From positions 1 to 64,000 of the forward strand of contig NZ_PSYW01000004.1 of assembly GCF_003383095.1 (NCBI RefSeq): a DNA stretch of 64,000 bases, read 5' to 3'. The position numbers and the translations under genes are program-made. Positions 26,453-35,521 of this stretch are shown here, one piece after another. Source of the DNA: Haloferax sp. Atlit-12N. GTDB lineage: Archaea; Halobacteriota; Halobacteria; Halobacteriales; Haloferacaceae. Positions within the stretch are counted from its first letter, which is position 1. Each line of letters starts with the position of its first letter. Under the pieces are notes generated by a model. That model was not told the origin of the DNA. It did not search any database and saw nothing but the letters and a program-made list of their open reading frames with translations.

Positions 26453-27382
26453 TCACGCCACCTCCTTTTCGGGGGCGAACGCCCGGAAGTAGACCACCGC
26501 GACGCCGGCGAGGAGGAAGAACATGACGCCGGCGAGCGCCGTCGCCATGCCGAAGTTCACCTCGCTGAACGCGAGTTGGTAGACGCGAATCGGGAGCGTC
26601 GTCGTCTGCTGGAGCGGGCCGCCGCGAGTCGAGAGGTAGATGATGTCGAACTTGTTGAACATCCAGATGCCCCTGACGAGGAGGATGATGAGAATCGCGC
26701 CGCGGAGGTGCGGGAAGGTGATGTCGCGGAACGCTTGCCACGTCGTCGCGCCCTCGACCCGCGCCCGCTCGTAGAGGTCGGGGTCGATGGCCTGCAGGCG
26801 GGCGAGCAGGATGAAGAAGGCGAAACTGGCGAACTTCCAGACGCTCGTGACGACGACCGCCGGCATGGCGAACTCCAGGGTCGAAAAGAACGCTATCGGC
26901 TTGTCGATGAGCCCGGCGTCGACGAGGAACTGGTTCAGAATCCCGATGTTGGGGTCGAGGATGAACTTCCACATGAAGATGACAACGAGCGTCGGCAGGA
27001 GGTACGGGAAGATCATCAGCGTCCGCAGGGCGTCGCCGCCGCGGATGCGCTGGTTGATGACGAGCGCGAGTCCCAGCCCTATAATGAGGCTCAACCCCGT
27101 CGTCGCTACCGCGTAGACGACGCTGTTCCAGAGGAAGCCCCAGAACGCGCCATCGCCGAGGAGTGCAGCGTAGTTGCCGAGGCCGACGAACTCGGGGTTC
27201 CGCACCGGCGACGCGAACAGGCTCATCCCGAGCGCGTAGACGATTGGGATGACCCAGACCACGACGAAGAACGCGAGCATCGGGACGAAACACGCCGCCA
27301 ACAGGAGCGTCGTGCCGTCCACGTCGCGCTCTCGGATGGCCGACCCGGCGGCCGCCAACCGCGATTTGAGGGCCGTACTCAT
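26453..27382 (-). CDS. CUT1-type ABC permease (MalF/UgpA-like)
   Basis: A 309-aa membrane protein with six helices; the first is near residues 28-50 (LLAACFVPMLAFFVVVWVIP). The EAA coupling loop contains YERARVEGATTWQAFRDI near 225. It forms the transmembrane channel with the second permease. Its ATG at 27382 overlaps the stop of the binding-protein gene by 4 nt. Confidence 0.92.
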   Translation of the reverse strand: MSTALKSRLAAAGSAIRERDVDGTTLLLAACFVPMLAFFVVVWVIPIVYALGMSLFASPVRNPEFVGLGNYAALLGDGAFWGFLWNSVVYAVATTGLSLIIGLGLALVINQRIRGGDALRTLMIFPYLLPTLVVIFMWKFILDPNIGILNQFLVDAGLIDKPIAFFSTLEFAMPAVVVTSVWKFASFAFFILLARLQAIDPDLYERARVEGATTWQAFRDITFPHLRGAILIILLVRGIWMFNKFDIIYLSTRGGPLQQTTTLPIRVYQLAFSEVNFGMATALAGVMFFLLAGVAVVYFRAFAPEKEVA

Positions 27383-28713
27383 TGCAACCCGCGGAGTTGC
27401 TCGGCCAGCCAGTCGACCGTCTCGTCGGGCGTGAGCCCGCCAACGAGAAGCTGGTCAGCCGCCTGCCCGAAGAGCTGTTCGCTGTAGGCGTCGGCCGCGA
27501 CGATGTTCGGCGCGCCGTCGTCGCCGGTGGCGAGGACGCTCGTAAAGGCGTCCCAGTTGTCGCGGACGAGGTTCATCACGTCGGGGTGCTGCTGGATGAC
27601 CTCGTTTTCGGTCACCTCGGGCGCGTCGAGTTGCTCCCGCGTCGGCGGGAACTGGAACAGCGGCGCGGAGAGCACGAAGTCGAAGAAGCGCGACGAACTC
27701 GTGAAGAAGTCCACGAACGCCTGTGCACCCTCGGTGTTCTGGCCGTCGTTGCGGACGAGGTGGCCCTCCATGTACGCCCACCACTTGTCCTGCGCCGCCC
27801 CGCTCGGCACGGGGAACGGCATCGGACTGAGGTTCTCGACGAGGTCGGGGCGGTTGGCCTGAATCGTGAGGATGGGGAGGCCGCCGACGCTGGCGATGGC
27901 CGCGGCGTTCTCCTGTTGGAGCGCGCCGATGGCGTCGCCCCACGCCCACCCAGAGCCGTTCGGCGAGTGCTCGGCCATCGACTGGACCCACTCGAACGTC
28001 TCGACGGCCGCCTGTCGGTTGTCGTCGTTGTCGAGTCTGACCTCGATGCCGTCGGAGGGGCCGCCGTAAACCTCCACGTCGTTCTGCCAGAGGTACTGCG
28101 TCATCTGGGTGTCGGCGTTGTTCGTCTGACCCGACTGGATGACGTAGCCCTCCATCGACTCGTTGGCCGACACCTCGCCGGCGGCCTCGACCCACTCGCT
28201 CCACGACGCGGGCATCTCGGAGTACACGTCGTTTCGGTACCAGCCCATGAGCGGTTCGACCATCGCGGCCGCGAAGTACGACTCGCCGCCGACGCTGACC
28301 GGGTCGGGCAGGTCGTTATCTTGGACGGCCCCCGTGACCGGCGCGAGGACGCCGTCGCGCTGAAGTCGATACGCGTCCGTCGAGGTGTCGAAAAGCAGGT
28401 CCGGCGGGTTGCCCGCGGCGACCATCTTCTGCATCTCGGCGTCCGAAGATGTCCCCTTCGCCGTGTAAATCATCTCGACCGTGTGGTCGGTCTCCTCCTC
28501 GAACTCGGCGATGATTTCGTCCATCACGTCCTTCGAGTCGCCGCGGTCCGAGAGGTATCGAATCGGCTCGTTGGAGCCGCTGCCACCGCCGCCGCCCAGA
28601 CAACCAGCCGTCGTCACCGCCGCCGCGCTGCCGACTGCCGCGAGGAACGTCCGCCGCGACGACCCGCGCGTTTTCCGCCCGTCACCACCACGAGAGTGAT
28701 TCCCATTTATCAT
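27379..28713 (-). CDS. Extracellular solute-binding lipoprotein of the CUT1 importer
   Basis: This 444-aa protein starts MINGNHSRGGDGRKTRG and has a twin-arginine signal (SSRRTFLAAVGS, Arg20-Arg21) and a lipobox TAGC with Cys38, then a glycine-rich linker. The mature region has the family 1 extracellular solute-binding fold (DEIIAEFEEETDHTVEMIY, later WAWGDAIGALQQENAAAI). It would capture the solute for the two permeases downstream. I chose ATG 28713; an in-frame start eight codons upstream (28737) is possible but would make an odd signal. It is the first gene of a six-gene operon. Confidence 0.9.
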   Translation of the reverse strand: MINGNHSRGGDGRKTRGSSRRTFLAAVGSAAAVTTAGCLGGGGGSGSNEPIRYLSDRGDSKDVMDEIIAEFEEETDHTVEMIYTAKGTSSDAEMQKMVAAGNPPDLLFDTSTDAYRLQRDGVLAPVTGAVQDNDLPDPVSVGGESYFAAAMVEPLMGWYRNDVYSEMPASWSEWVEAAGEVSANESMEGYVIQSGQTNNADTQMTQYLWQNDVEVYGGPSDGIEVRLDNDDNRQAAVETFEWVQSMAEHSPNGSGWAWGDAIGALQQENAAAIASVGGLPILTIQANRPDLVENLSPMPFPVPSGAAQDKWWAYMEGHLVRNDGQNTEGAQAFVDFFTSSSRFFDFVLSAPLFQFPPTREQLDAPEVTENEVIQQHPDVMNLVRDNWDAFTSVLATGDDGAPNIVAADAYSEQLFGQAADQLLVGGLTPDETVDWLAEQLRGLQ

Positions 28714-28889
28714 GGTAATTGCAAACAATACGTACACTGCTAGAGGCCACGGGAGTAGTGCCTACCCCTGTTGGCTCTTTATATCGGGACCGCCGGATAT
28801 GATGACGCGTTTCAGGTGTACTAGGCGCTTAAAACCCGACTCGCGGCGCGTGAGGAGCCGAATCAGGGGGAGTCGAGAGGAGTCGGGGG
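28714..28889. other. Promoter region of the importer operon
   Basis: The sequence between the binding-protein start and the end of the HTH_10 gene is less GC-rich than its flanks. A TATA-like CTTTATATC (28778-28786) read on the minus strand would leave a 5' leader of about 40 nt. No gene is seen. Confidence 0.35.
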
Positions 28890-29528
28890 CTATGTGCTGT
28901 CGGGGTTCGCGGGCGTCGTCGCGTCGGCGAGCGCGTCGCTGAGGAGTTTCTTTTCGGCCCGGCGGAGGTGTTCCAACACGGTCGGCCTGCTCACCTCGAA
29001 CGCCGCCGCGATTTCCTCGACCGTGACGCCCCGCGGCCAGTCGTAGTAGCCGCGTTCGAGCGCGTAGCCGACGACCTCGGCCTGCCGCTTCGAGAGCCGC
29101 GTCGAGGGGCCGACGAAGGGTTTCAGCCGCCGGAGTTCGACGGTGCCGAGCGACCGGAGCCCCGAGATGATGGCCTTGAGGTCCGCCCGTCGGAACACGA
29201 CCACGTCGAAGACGCGCGAGCGACCGTAGAACTGGCTCATCCGCTGGAGCATCCCGTGGTTCTCTCGGATGACGGGGAGCGCGCCGGACGACCGCTTGGT
29301 GATGAGCAGTTGGTCGTCGCCGACGAGTTCGAGGTCGCGGACGACCTCGCTGGCGGCGAGTCGTTCCGCCATCTCGTCGCGGTGTTCTCCGGCGTCGACG
29401 ACGAAGCGGATGTCCGTCTCGCCGAGCACCTCGCAGTTCGTCACGACGACCGGCCCGTCGACGAGGTCGCTCACGTGCGACAGCACGTAGTCCTCGTTCA
29501 GTTCGAGGAGGATGGTCGCGCGAAGCAT
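28890..29528 (-). CDS. HTH_10 family (Bat-like) transcriptional regulator
   Basis: This 212-aa protein starts MLRATILLELNEDY. The N-terminal 145 residues are an alpha/beta sensor-like region of unknown ligand. The C-terminal 60 residues are the archaeal Bat-type helix-turn-helix: LSKRQAEVVGYALERGYYDWPRGVT, then VEEIAAAFEVSRPTVLEHLRRAEKKLL. It ends just upstream of the importer operon on the same strand, so it is a candidate regulator of that operon. The longer open frame upstream is a shadow of the UspA gene. Confidence 0.88.
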   Translation of the reverse strand: MLRATILLELNEDYVLSHVSDLVDGPVVVTNCEVLGETDIRFVVDAGEHRDEMAERLAASEVVRDLELVGDDQLLITKRSSGALPVIRENHGMLQRMSQFYGRSRVFDVVVFRRADLKAIISGLRSLGTVELRRLKPFVGPSTRLSKRQAEVVGYALERGYYDWPRGVTVEEIAAAFEVSRPTVLEHLRRAEKKLLSDALADATTPANPDST

Positions 29529-29701
29529 CGCTATCGAGACCTCCGGCTGTCGGGGCTGGACGGGCGTCCGAGACGGTCCTGTTCGACCACGGCTACTGCG
29601 CCGATACGTCGCCCGTGGGTAATAGCTGTATCCCGAGGCGGGCGGCAGGCGGCGGGCTGCCCGATCACGTTGGGCGGTCCGCGGCCGCCAGTTCGACCCA
29701 G

Positions 29702-30574
29702 TTACTCCTCGCCGGGCGACACCGTGATGACGGGTACCGGGGCGCTCCGGACCGTCTGCTCGGCGACGCTCCCGAGGAGGATTCGGTCGACGCCGCTCCG
29801 CCCGGTCGTCCCCATGACGACGGCGTGGATGTCGTTGCCCTCGACGTACTCCCGAATCGCCTCGCTCGGCGAGCCGTGTTCGATGGTCTCGGCGAGTTTC
29901 GTGACGCCGTGTTCGTTCGCCTCCTCGACGACCTTCGAAATCGCCTCGTTCGCCCCGCGCTCGCTCTCCTCGCCGGAGAGCATCGACCGAACGTCGAAGC
30001 CGAGCGCCGAATCGTCCACGACCGACAGCACGTGGACCGTCGCGTCGAGTTCGGCGGCGAGTTCGAGGCAGTGGCTCGTCGCTCGTTTCGCGGAGCGGCT
30101 CCCGTCGGTCGGGATGAGGATGCGCTCGTAGGGGAACGTCAGCTCCTCGTCGGGCTTCATGCGGGCGGTGAGAACCGGCCGGTCCGACAGGCGGACGACC
30201 TTCTCCGTGACGCTCCCGCGGAGCTGTCGGGAGATGCCTTTGCGCCCGCGGGTCGGCATCACGACGAGGTCGTAGTCGTACTCCTCGGCGTACTCGACGA
30301 TGGTGGGCGCGGGGTTGCCCTGCACCACGTCCGTCGAGTAATCGACGCCGAGGTTCTGGAGCGTCTCCGCCGCCTCCTCGACGACGGCCTCGCCCTCGCG
30401 TTCGAGCGCGTCGACCACGTCGTTCCCGACCACGGTGACGCTGTCGCGGGTCGTGTCGGCGACGAAGAGCAGTCGTATCTCCGCGTCGTCCCAGTGGGCG
30501 AGTTCGCTGGCGTGGTGAAGGACCGCGCTCGACGACGTGCTCTCGTCGACGGGCAGGAGGATGCGCTCGTACAT
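29702..30574 (-). CDS. Tandem universal stress protein (two UspA domains)
   Basis: A 290-aa protein with two UspA repeats. Domain 1 spans about residues 1-140 (MYERILLPVDESTSS) and domain 2 about 148-290 (FPYERILIPTDGSRSAKRA). The ATP-binding pattern G-x2-G-x9-G-S/T is complete in domain 2 (GTTGRSGVDRILLGSV) but broken in domain 1, where PTRGRKGISRQLRGS lacks the first Gly. This suggests only the second domain binds nucleotide. Stress or energy-sensing role is known for the family; the partner here is unknown. Confidence 0.92.
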   Translation of the reverse strand: MYERILLPVDESTSSSAVLHHASELAHWDDAEIRLLFVADTTRDSVTVVGNDVVDALEREGEAVVEEAAETLQNLGVDYSTDVVQGNPAPTIVEYAEEYDYDLVVMPTRGRKGISRQLRGSVTEKVVRLSDRPVLTARMKPDEELTFPYERILIPTDGSRSAKRATSHCLELAAELDATVHVLSVVDDSALGFDVRSMLSGEESERGANEAISKVVEEANEHGVTKLAETIEHGSPSEAIREYVEGNDIHAVVMGTTGRSGVDRILLGSVAEQTVRSAPVPVITVSPGEE

Positions 30575-30700
30575 GGCTTGTCATACACCCGGTCGCCGGT
30601 AAGTCCTTTCGCCGGACAGCGACCGCGGACAGCCCGCCCCCGGCGTCACGGACCTCGGCGCGCCACACAGTTATCAGACAGCAGTCACAACCGAACGGTC

Positions 30701-31381
30701 ATGGCACCGACAGACGAGTCACCGCCGGGCGGCGAAACGCGGACGCGGCAGCGGCGACAACGACGCCAACGACGTGACGACGACGAGACCGGCGTCGACG
30801 CGTGGCTCGACGCGACGGTCTACTTCGGGCTCGGACAGCACCTCCTCCTCGCGCTGCCGATGCTCTGGGTCGCCTTCATGACCGTCTCGACCCCGGTGGC
30901 GGTCACGACCGCGGCCGTCGTCTCGCTGGCGGTCGCCTGCCTCGCCATCGGCGCGCTCCGCATGGACGCCGTCTCCGTCGGCGCGCCGTGGCACCGCATC
31001 GAGGACAACGAAATCGGTCTCGGCCCCGACGCGGGGTACGGCTTTCTCCTCCGCCGAGCGGCCTATCTGAACGCGACGCTTGGCCTCGGGACGTTCCTCG
31101 GTGCCCGTGCCGACCTCGCCGGAGCGGGGCTCTCCGGTTCGGCCGTCGTCGCCGGCGGCGTCGCGCTCTGTGCGATGCTCGTGCTCCCCCGACTGCGCGC
31201 CGCGCCAACCCGCGCGTCGGCTGCAGCCGCCGGAGCCTACTACGCCGTCTCGCTCCTCGTCGTCGCCACGTTCCCCGGGATGGTCGACCTGTTCTCCCTG
31301 TCGCCGTCGGTCGGGCTCTGCGTGCTCGCGGTCGCAGTCGCCGCCGCGTTCGATGTGTCGACCGGCCGGGACCGGCGCTGA
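30701..31381 (+). CDS. Hypothetical multi-pass membrane protein
   Basis: This 226-aa protein has an Arg/Gln/Asp-rich cytoplasmic tail (residues 15-30 include a short RQR repeat) and then about six hydrophobic segments, beginning near residue 42 (GLGQHLLLALPMLWVAFMTV). It has no recognised domain or charged in-membrane motif. The start is ATG 30701. Function unknown. Confidence 0.65.
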   Translation: MAPTDESPPGGETRTRQRRQRRQRRDDDETGVDAWLDATVYFGLGQHLLLALPMLWVAFMTVSTPVAVTTAAVVSLAVACLAIGALRMDAVSVGAPWHRIEDNEIGLGPDAGYGFLLRRAAYLNATLGLGTFLGARADLAGAGLSGSAVVAGGVALCAMLVLPRLRAAPTRASAAAAGAYYAVSLLVVATFPGMVDLFSLSPSVGLCVLAVAVAAAFDVSTGRDRR

Positions 31382-31515
31382 CTCGGCCGACTTCGGCCGA
31401 CTTCGACCGACCGCCCGCCGTCTTCCTCGGTCATCAAGTTTTCAACCCTCGCGCACCGACTCGTCGGGCATGACACCGATTCCGCGAACGGGCCGCCCTC
31501 CCGAGGTGCCGCGGC

Positions 31516-32655
31516 GTGACTGACGCCGCGCTCGCCGACGACCCCGTAGCGGCGCTCCGCACGGCGGCCGACACCCTCAGCGACCGGCGCGAGGCGGTCG
31601 ACGAAATCGGCCGCGAAGAGCTTCAGACGCTCGCGTCAGCCGTCGGCGACGTGATGGGGATTCTCGACCGGTTCGAAGAGCGGGCGACCGACGACCTCGA
31701 AGGCTACGTCGCGTTCCGCGAGGCGCTGTCGAACCGACTCGAGGAAGTCCCCGCGGACGTGCGCCACAGCGACGCCTTCATCGACGCCAACGACTCGCTC
31801 ACCACCGGCATCACGTCGTCGCTGTCGGCGTCGGACTTCGAGCAGGCCAGACGCGAGTTGGACCCCGCCCGCGAGGAGGCGGCGCTCCTCGACGAACTGG
31901 ACGAGGCGAGAGAGGACTACCGGAGCGCCCGTCGCCGGGTGCAGGAGCGCGCGGACGAACTCGACGCGCGAATCGAGCGCCTCGAACGCGTAGAGCGACT
32001 CGGTGAGGTCGACATCGACGCGCCGGTGGACGAGCTTCGCGACCCCATCGAGCGGTACGACGACGCCGTGACCGAGGCGTTCGACCGGTTCCGCGCCGAG
32101 TCGCCCGCCCGCGAGGTGCTCGCGTGGCTGGCGGCCGCGGAGTCCTATCCGCTCGTCGAGACGCCCAGTCCTCCCGAGCGACTCCGCGAGTACCTCGAAA
32201 CCGCCGCCATCGGCGACGAGCCGATTCCCACGCTCGTCGAGTACGCCGGCTACTCGCGGTCGAAACTCGACCACTACGTGGACGACCCCAAACAGTTCTC
32301 CGCGGCCGTCGGGACGAACAAGCGGTTTCTGGAGACGCTCGACGCCGACCCGCTGACCGTGTCGTGGCCGCCGGAGCCCGCCTCGGAGCTCCGCTGGCGG
32401 ACCAAAGAACTCGTCGCCGTCGTGAGTCGGTTCGCCGGCGACGAGGCGGTCGCGCGGGCCCGCGAGGTCCACGAACTGACGTACGACGAGTCGTACGATC
32501 ACCTCCGCACCGCTGCGGTCGCGCGTGCGGAACTCACGGAAGACCAGCGTGACCGCCTCCGGCGGGGCGTCGTGGCCGACGAGTTGGCCTCGGCCCGCGA
32601 GGAGCGCGAGCGGGTTCGAGACTGCCTCGACGCCCACCCGCGACTGGACGACTGA
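31516..32655 (+). CDS. Hypothetical acidic coiled-coil protein
   Basis: This 379-aa soluble protein starts at GTG 31516. It is very rich in Glu, Asp, Arg and Ala and is predicted to be almost entirely helical. Heptad-like stretches occur at about 100-165 (ELDPAREEAALLDELDEA, then ARRRVQERADELDARIERL). A more globular segment near 215-290 contains PTLVEYAGYSRSKLDHYV. It looks like a haloarchaea-restricted family; I do not recognise a function. The next gene downstream is on the same strand. Confidence 0.7.
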   Translation: MTDAALADDPVAALRTAADTLSDRREAVDEIGREELQTLASAVGDVMGILDRFEERATDDLEGYVAFREALSNRLEEVPADVRHSDAFIDANDSLTTGITSSLSASDFEQARRELDPAREEAALLDELDEAREDYRSARRRVQERADELDARIERLERVERLGEVDIDAPVDELRDPIERYDDAVTEAFDRFRAESPAREVLAWLAAAESYPLVETPSPPERLREYLETAAIGDEPIPTLVEYAGYSRSKLDHYVDDPKQFSAAVGTNKRFLETLDADPLTVSWPPEPASELRWRTKELVAVVSRFAGDEAVARAREVHELTYDESYDHLRTAAVARAELTEDQRDRLRRGVVADELASAREERERVRDCLDAHPRLDD

Positions 32656-32739
32656 GCGTCGCCCGGCGACCGCGACGATGAAACCGGGAGGCGAGACAGC
32701 GGCAGAAGACACTTACCGCGCTCGGCGGAACAACCGACG

Positions 32740-33516
32740 ATGCGTCTCCGGAAACTCGCCCTCCTCCTCGCGGTGGTCGGTCTCGTCTGTCTCCCCGCGC
32801 CGGTGTACCTGCCGGCGCTCGCGGAGGCGACGTCGCCGCCGCCGCAAACCTCGCAGTCGTACCGAGCCGAGACCGTGTCGCTCGCGAACCAATCGGACGT
32901 CGAGACTATCGTGAGTCGCCACGGGCGGACGGTTTCGATTTCGGTGCACCAAGTCAGCCACCGGTACTCGGCCGGCGAGTACCGCGCGCCGAACGAGACC
33001 CGCGAGACGCTGGAGGCGGCGATGCGGAACGGCACCGCCCGAACCGCGGCGGCGGACGCGAGAGCCGACCTCCGCGCGATAGCGCGGAACAACACGTACG
33101 TCCACGACGCCTACGGCGAGCGCGAGCAGTACTACCGGTTCAGCGTGGAAGAAAACGGCTCGCTCGTCACCGCCCGAAACGTCACGCTCCAGCGCGTCGC
33201 TAACACCACCGTCGAGCGAGGCGCGTATCGCTATGAGGACCTCTCACCAGAGGAGAGGGAGACGGTCGATAGAATCCTCCGGAACTCCTCGGATGAGGAC
33301 TTCGGCTACCGCCTGCGGGTGAACGACGCCTTCGTGGAACCCCTCCCGGCGCTCGTGGAGAAGGATGGAACGCTTCACAGTATCACCGTCTACGGGCACG
33401 TCGACGACTTCGGCTTCGGGGCCGCGTTCGTCGTCGGCCTCGGCGTGGCTGGGGTCGGCGCAGTTCTGATTCTCGTCGGCGGCGTGATGTACGCCGTCGC
33501 TTGGTGGCGCGAATAG
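32740..33516 (+). CDS. Exported or membrane-anchored protein of unknown function
   Basis: A 258-aa protein with an N-terminal signal or anchor helix (KLALLLAVVGLVCLPAPV, residues 5-22), a polar extracellular domain of about 190 residues with many Asn-X-Ser/Thr sites (possible N-glycosylation), and a C-terminal membrane helix (AAFVVGLGVAGVGAVLIL near 228). A short basic/aromatic tail follows. No enzyme motif is seen. Confidence 0.7.
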   Translation: MRLRKLALLLAVVGLVCLPAPVYLPALAEATSPPPQTSQSYRAETVSLANQSDVETIVSRHGRTVSISVHQVSHRYSAGEYRAPNETRETLEAAMRNGTARTAAADARADLRAIARNNTYVHDAYGEREQYYRFSVEENGSLVTARNVTLQRVANTTVERGAYRYEDLSPEERETVDRILRNSSDEDFGYRLRVNDAFVEPLPALVEKDGTLHSITVYGHVDDFGFGAAFVVGLGVAGVGAVLILVGGVMYAVAWWRE

Positions 33517-33552
33517 CGGGAGAAGAACCGCAACGAACCGCGAGACTACGGC

Positions 33553-34020
33553 TTAGTTCGCGTCGACGATTTCGACGTCGAAGACGAGCGTCTCGCCGGC
33601 GAGCTCGTGGTTGAAGTCGATGCGGACCACGTCGTCGTCGGCGTGGACGATTTCGCCGAGACCGCCCTGCTGGGTCTGGACGTACAGCCCTTCCTCAGGC
33701 TCGTCGCCCAGCACTTCGCGGAGCTGTTCGGTCTCGTGCTCGCGGATGAGGTCTTCGTCGTGCTCGCCGTAGGCCTTCTCCGGCGGAATTTCGATGCTTT
33801 CCTCGTCGCCGACGGACATGCCGACGAGCGCCTCGTCGAGGCCCTCGATGACGGTCCCCGCGCCGACTTCGACCACGAGCGGTTCGTAGTCGCGGTCGCC
33901 CTGCGCCTCGGAGAGCCCTTCGGCGTCGGCCACGTCCTGCCGCGACGTGTCGAAAACCGTGCCGTCAGGGAGCTTTCCAACGTATTCGAGCGAAACGGAG
34001 TCGCCGGTTTCTATCGTCAT
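33553..34020 (-). CDS. FKBP-type peptidyl-prolyl cis-trans isomerase (SlyD-like)
   Basis: This 155-aa protein starts MTIETGDSVSLEYVGKLPDG and contains the FKBP barrel residues FDTS and VVEVGAGTVIEGLDEALVGM. The insert-in-flap chaperone domain of SlyD-type archaeal FKBPs follows (IPPEKAYGEHDEDLI and after). It accelerates proline isomerisation during protein folding in the cytoplasm. It is divergent from the alpha/beta hydrolase. Confidence 0.93.
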   Translation of the reverse strand: MTIETGDSVSLEYVGKLPDGTVFDTSRQDVADAEGLSEAQGDRDYEPLVVEVGAGTVIEGLDEALVGMSVGDEESIEIPPEKAYGEHDEDLIREHETEQLREVLGDEPEEGLYVQTQQGGLGEIVHADDDVVRIDFNHELAGETLVFDVEIVDAN

Positions 34021-34130
34021 ACCGCCTACTCTCTGCCGGAGACGGATAAGTGACCGTACTGGCGGCGAGAATATAAGTAGTCTGATACATCGGGGCGCGT
34101 GCTCATGCTCTCAGCGCGCCACTAGGTCGC

Positions 34131-34961
34131 ATGGCGTTCGCCCGAACGAACGGTATCGACACCTACTACGAGCGGCGAGGCGAGGGGCCGCCGGTGGTCT
34201 TCGTCCACGGGGCGATTCTCGACCACGGTCAGTGGGACCGACAGATGGTGGCGCTGTGCGACGACTACACCACCGTCTCGTACGACGTTCGGGGACACGG
34301 CCGAACCGGCGGGTCCGACTTGGCGACGTACTCGATGGAACTGTTCGCCGACGACCTCGCCGCGCTCGTCTCGGAGTTAGGCCTCGACAGGCCCGTGGTC
34401 TGCGGGCTCTCGACCGGCGGCTGTGTGGCGCAGGCGTACGCGATGCGGTATCCCGACGGGCTCTCGGGGCTCGTCCTCGCGGACACGTTCTCCCCGGTCG
34501 TCTTCGACCGTCTCGAACGGTTCCAGCGACTCGTCGTCCCGCGGTTGACGATTCCGTTCGTTCGACTCGTCGGCTACGAGCGCGTGGAGAAGGTCATGGT
34601 CTGGTTCCAAGAGCGGTTGTCGGGAACGGCCGCGGGCGGCGACTACGGGAACATCGAGGGCCTCCGAGACCGCGGCCCGCCGATGGCGACCGACGAGTTC
34701 GCGAAAGTGATTCGGGCGGTCAGCCGGTTCACCGATTCGTCGGTCGTCCTCGGCGACATCGACGTCCCGACGCTGGTCCTGTACGGCGAGCACGAACTCC
34801 CGTTCGTGCGCAGGCACGCTGCGGCGTTCGGCGACGGGATTCCGACCGTCGCGGTCCGCGCGGTTCCCGACGCCGGCCACGCGTCGAACCTCGACAACCC
34901 CGCGTTCTTCGAGGACGCCCTTCGGGAGTTCCTCGACGGCCTCAGAACAGTCGCCAGATGA
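34131..34961 (+). CDS. Alpha/beta hydrolase
   Basis: This 276-aa protein has the alpha/beta-hydrolase fold: oxyanion HG at residues 26-27 (VVFVHGAILDHGQW), nucleophile elbow GLSTGGC with Ser94, and catalytic His in VPDAGHASNLDNP near 252. The acid is probably the Asp/Glu in LYGEHELPF. Substrate unknown. A TATA-like ATATAAGTA (34071-34079) lies upstream. Its 3' end overlaps the convergent rhodanese gene by 20 nt. Confidence 0.88.
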   Translation: MAFARTNGIDTYYERRGEGPPVVFVHGAILDHGQWDRQMVALCDDYTTVSYDVRGHGRTGGSDLATYSMELFADDLAALVSELGLDRPVVCGLSTGGCVAQAYAMRYPDGLSGLVLADTFSPVVFDRLERFQRLVVPRLTIPFVRLVGYERVEKVMVWFQERLSGTAAGGDYGNIEGLRDRGPPMATDEFAKVIRAVSRFTDSSVVLGDIDVPTLVLYGEHELPFVRRHAAAFGDGIPTVAVRAVPDAGHASNLDNPAFFEDALREFLDGLRTVAR

Positions 34962-35376
34962 GCGACCGGAGTTTGTAGCCCAGCGACCCGCGCTGGTAGC
35001 CGTTCCACCCGCTCATGCCGCCCGCGAGTGTCGCCGCGTCGTACCCCTCCTCGCGGAGGAGCCCCGTCGCCCGCTTCGCGACGATGCCCATCTTACAGAC
35101 GACGACCACGTCGCGGTCCCGCGGAATCTCGTCCAGCCGACCTCGAAGCGAGGCGTCGTCGCCCGACCGGAGGTCGTCGTAGACGGGAACGTTGTGACTC
35201 CCGTCGGGTTTGTTCGCTCCACTCACTTCTCCGACGTAGTCACGTTCGCTGACGCTCACGTGACTCCCGTCGATTGCGCCGCGCTGGTAGTTCGACTCTG
35301 GGCGGATGTCGAGGACGAAGGGGTCGTCCCCGTCGGCGAGGCGGGCGTCGAGTTCGTCGGGGCGAATCGAAGGCAC
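34942..35376 (-). CDS. Rhodanese-like sulfurtransferase domain protein
   Basis: A single-domain rhodanese of 144 aa starting at GTG 35376. The fold begins FVLDIRPESNYQRGAIDGS and the active loop reads VVVVCKMGIVAKRA, where the Cys would carry the persulfide. The C-terminus has GGMSGWNGYQRGSLG, the usual GGxxxW rhodanese ending. It may deliver sulfur or act as a redox or phosphatase-like module. It is convergent with the hydrolase and divergent from the methyltransferase. Confidence 0.9.
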   Translation of the reverse strand: MPSIRPDELDARLADGDDPFVLDIRPESNYQRGAIDGSHVSVSERDYVGEVSGANKPDGSHNVPVYDDLRSGDDASLRGRLDEIPRDRDVVVVCKMGIVAKRATGLLREEGYDAATLAGGMSGWNGYQRGSLGYKLRSLIWRLF

Positions 35377-35521
35377 GGCTCATCACACGTCACTGGCGCG
35401 GAAAGCGCTGGTGCTTCCGGCCCCCGGCGCTCCCTCATCGGTTCCGCGTGAGCGTTCGACGCCGTCCCGTCCGCCGGGAACGACGCCGTGGCTTGAACAC
35501 GGCGGTCCGCGTAGCGCCCGT

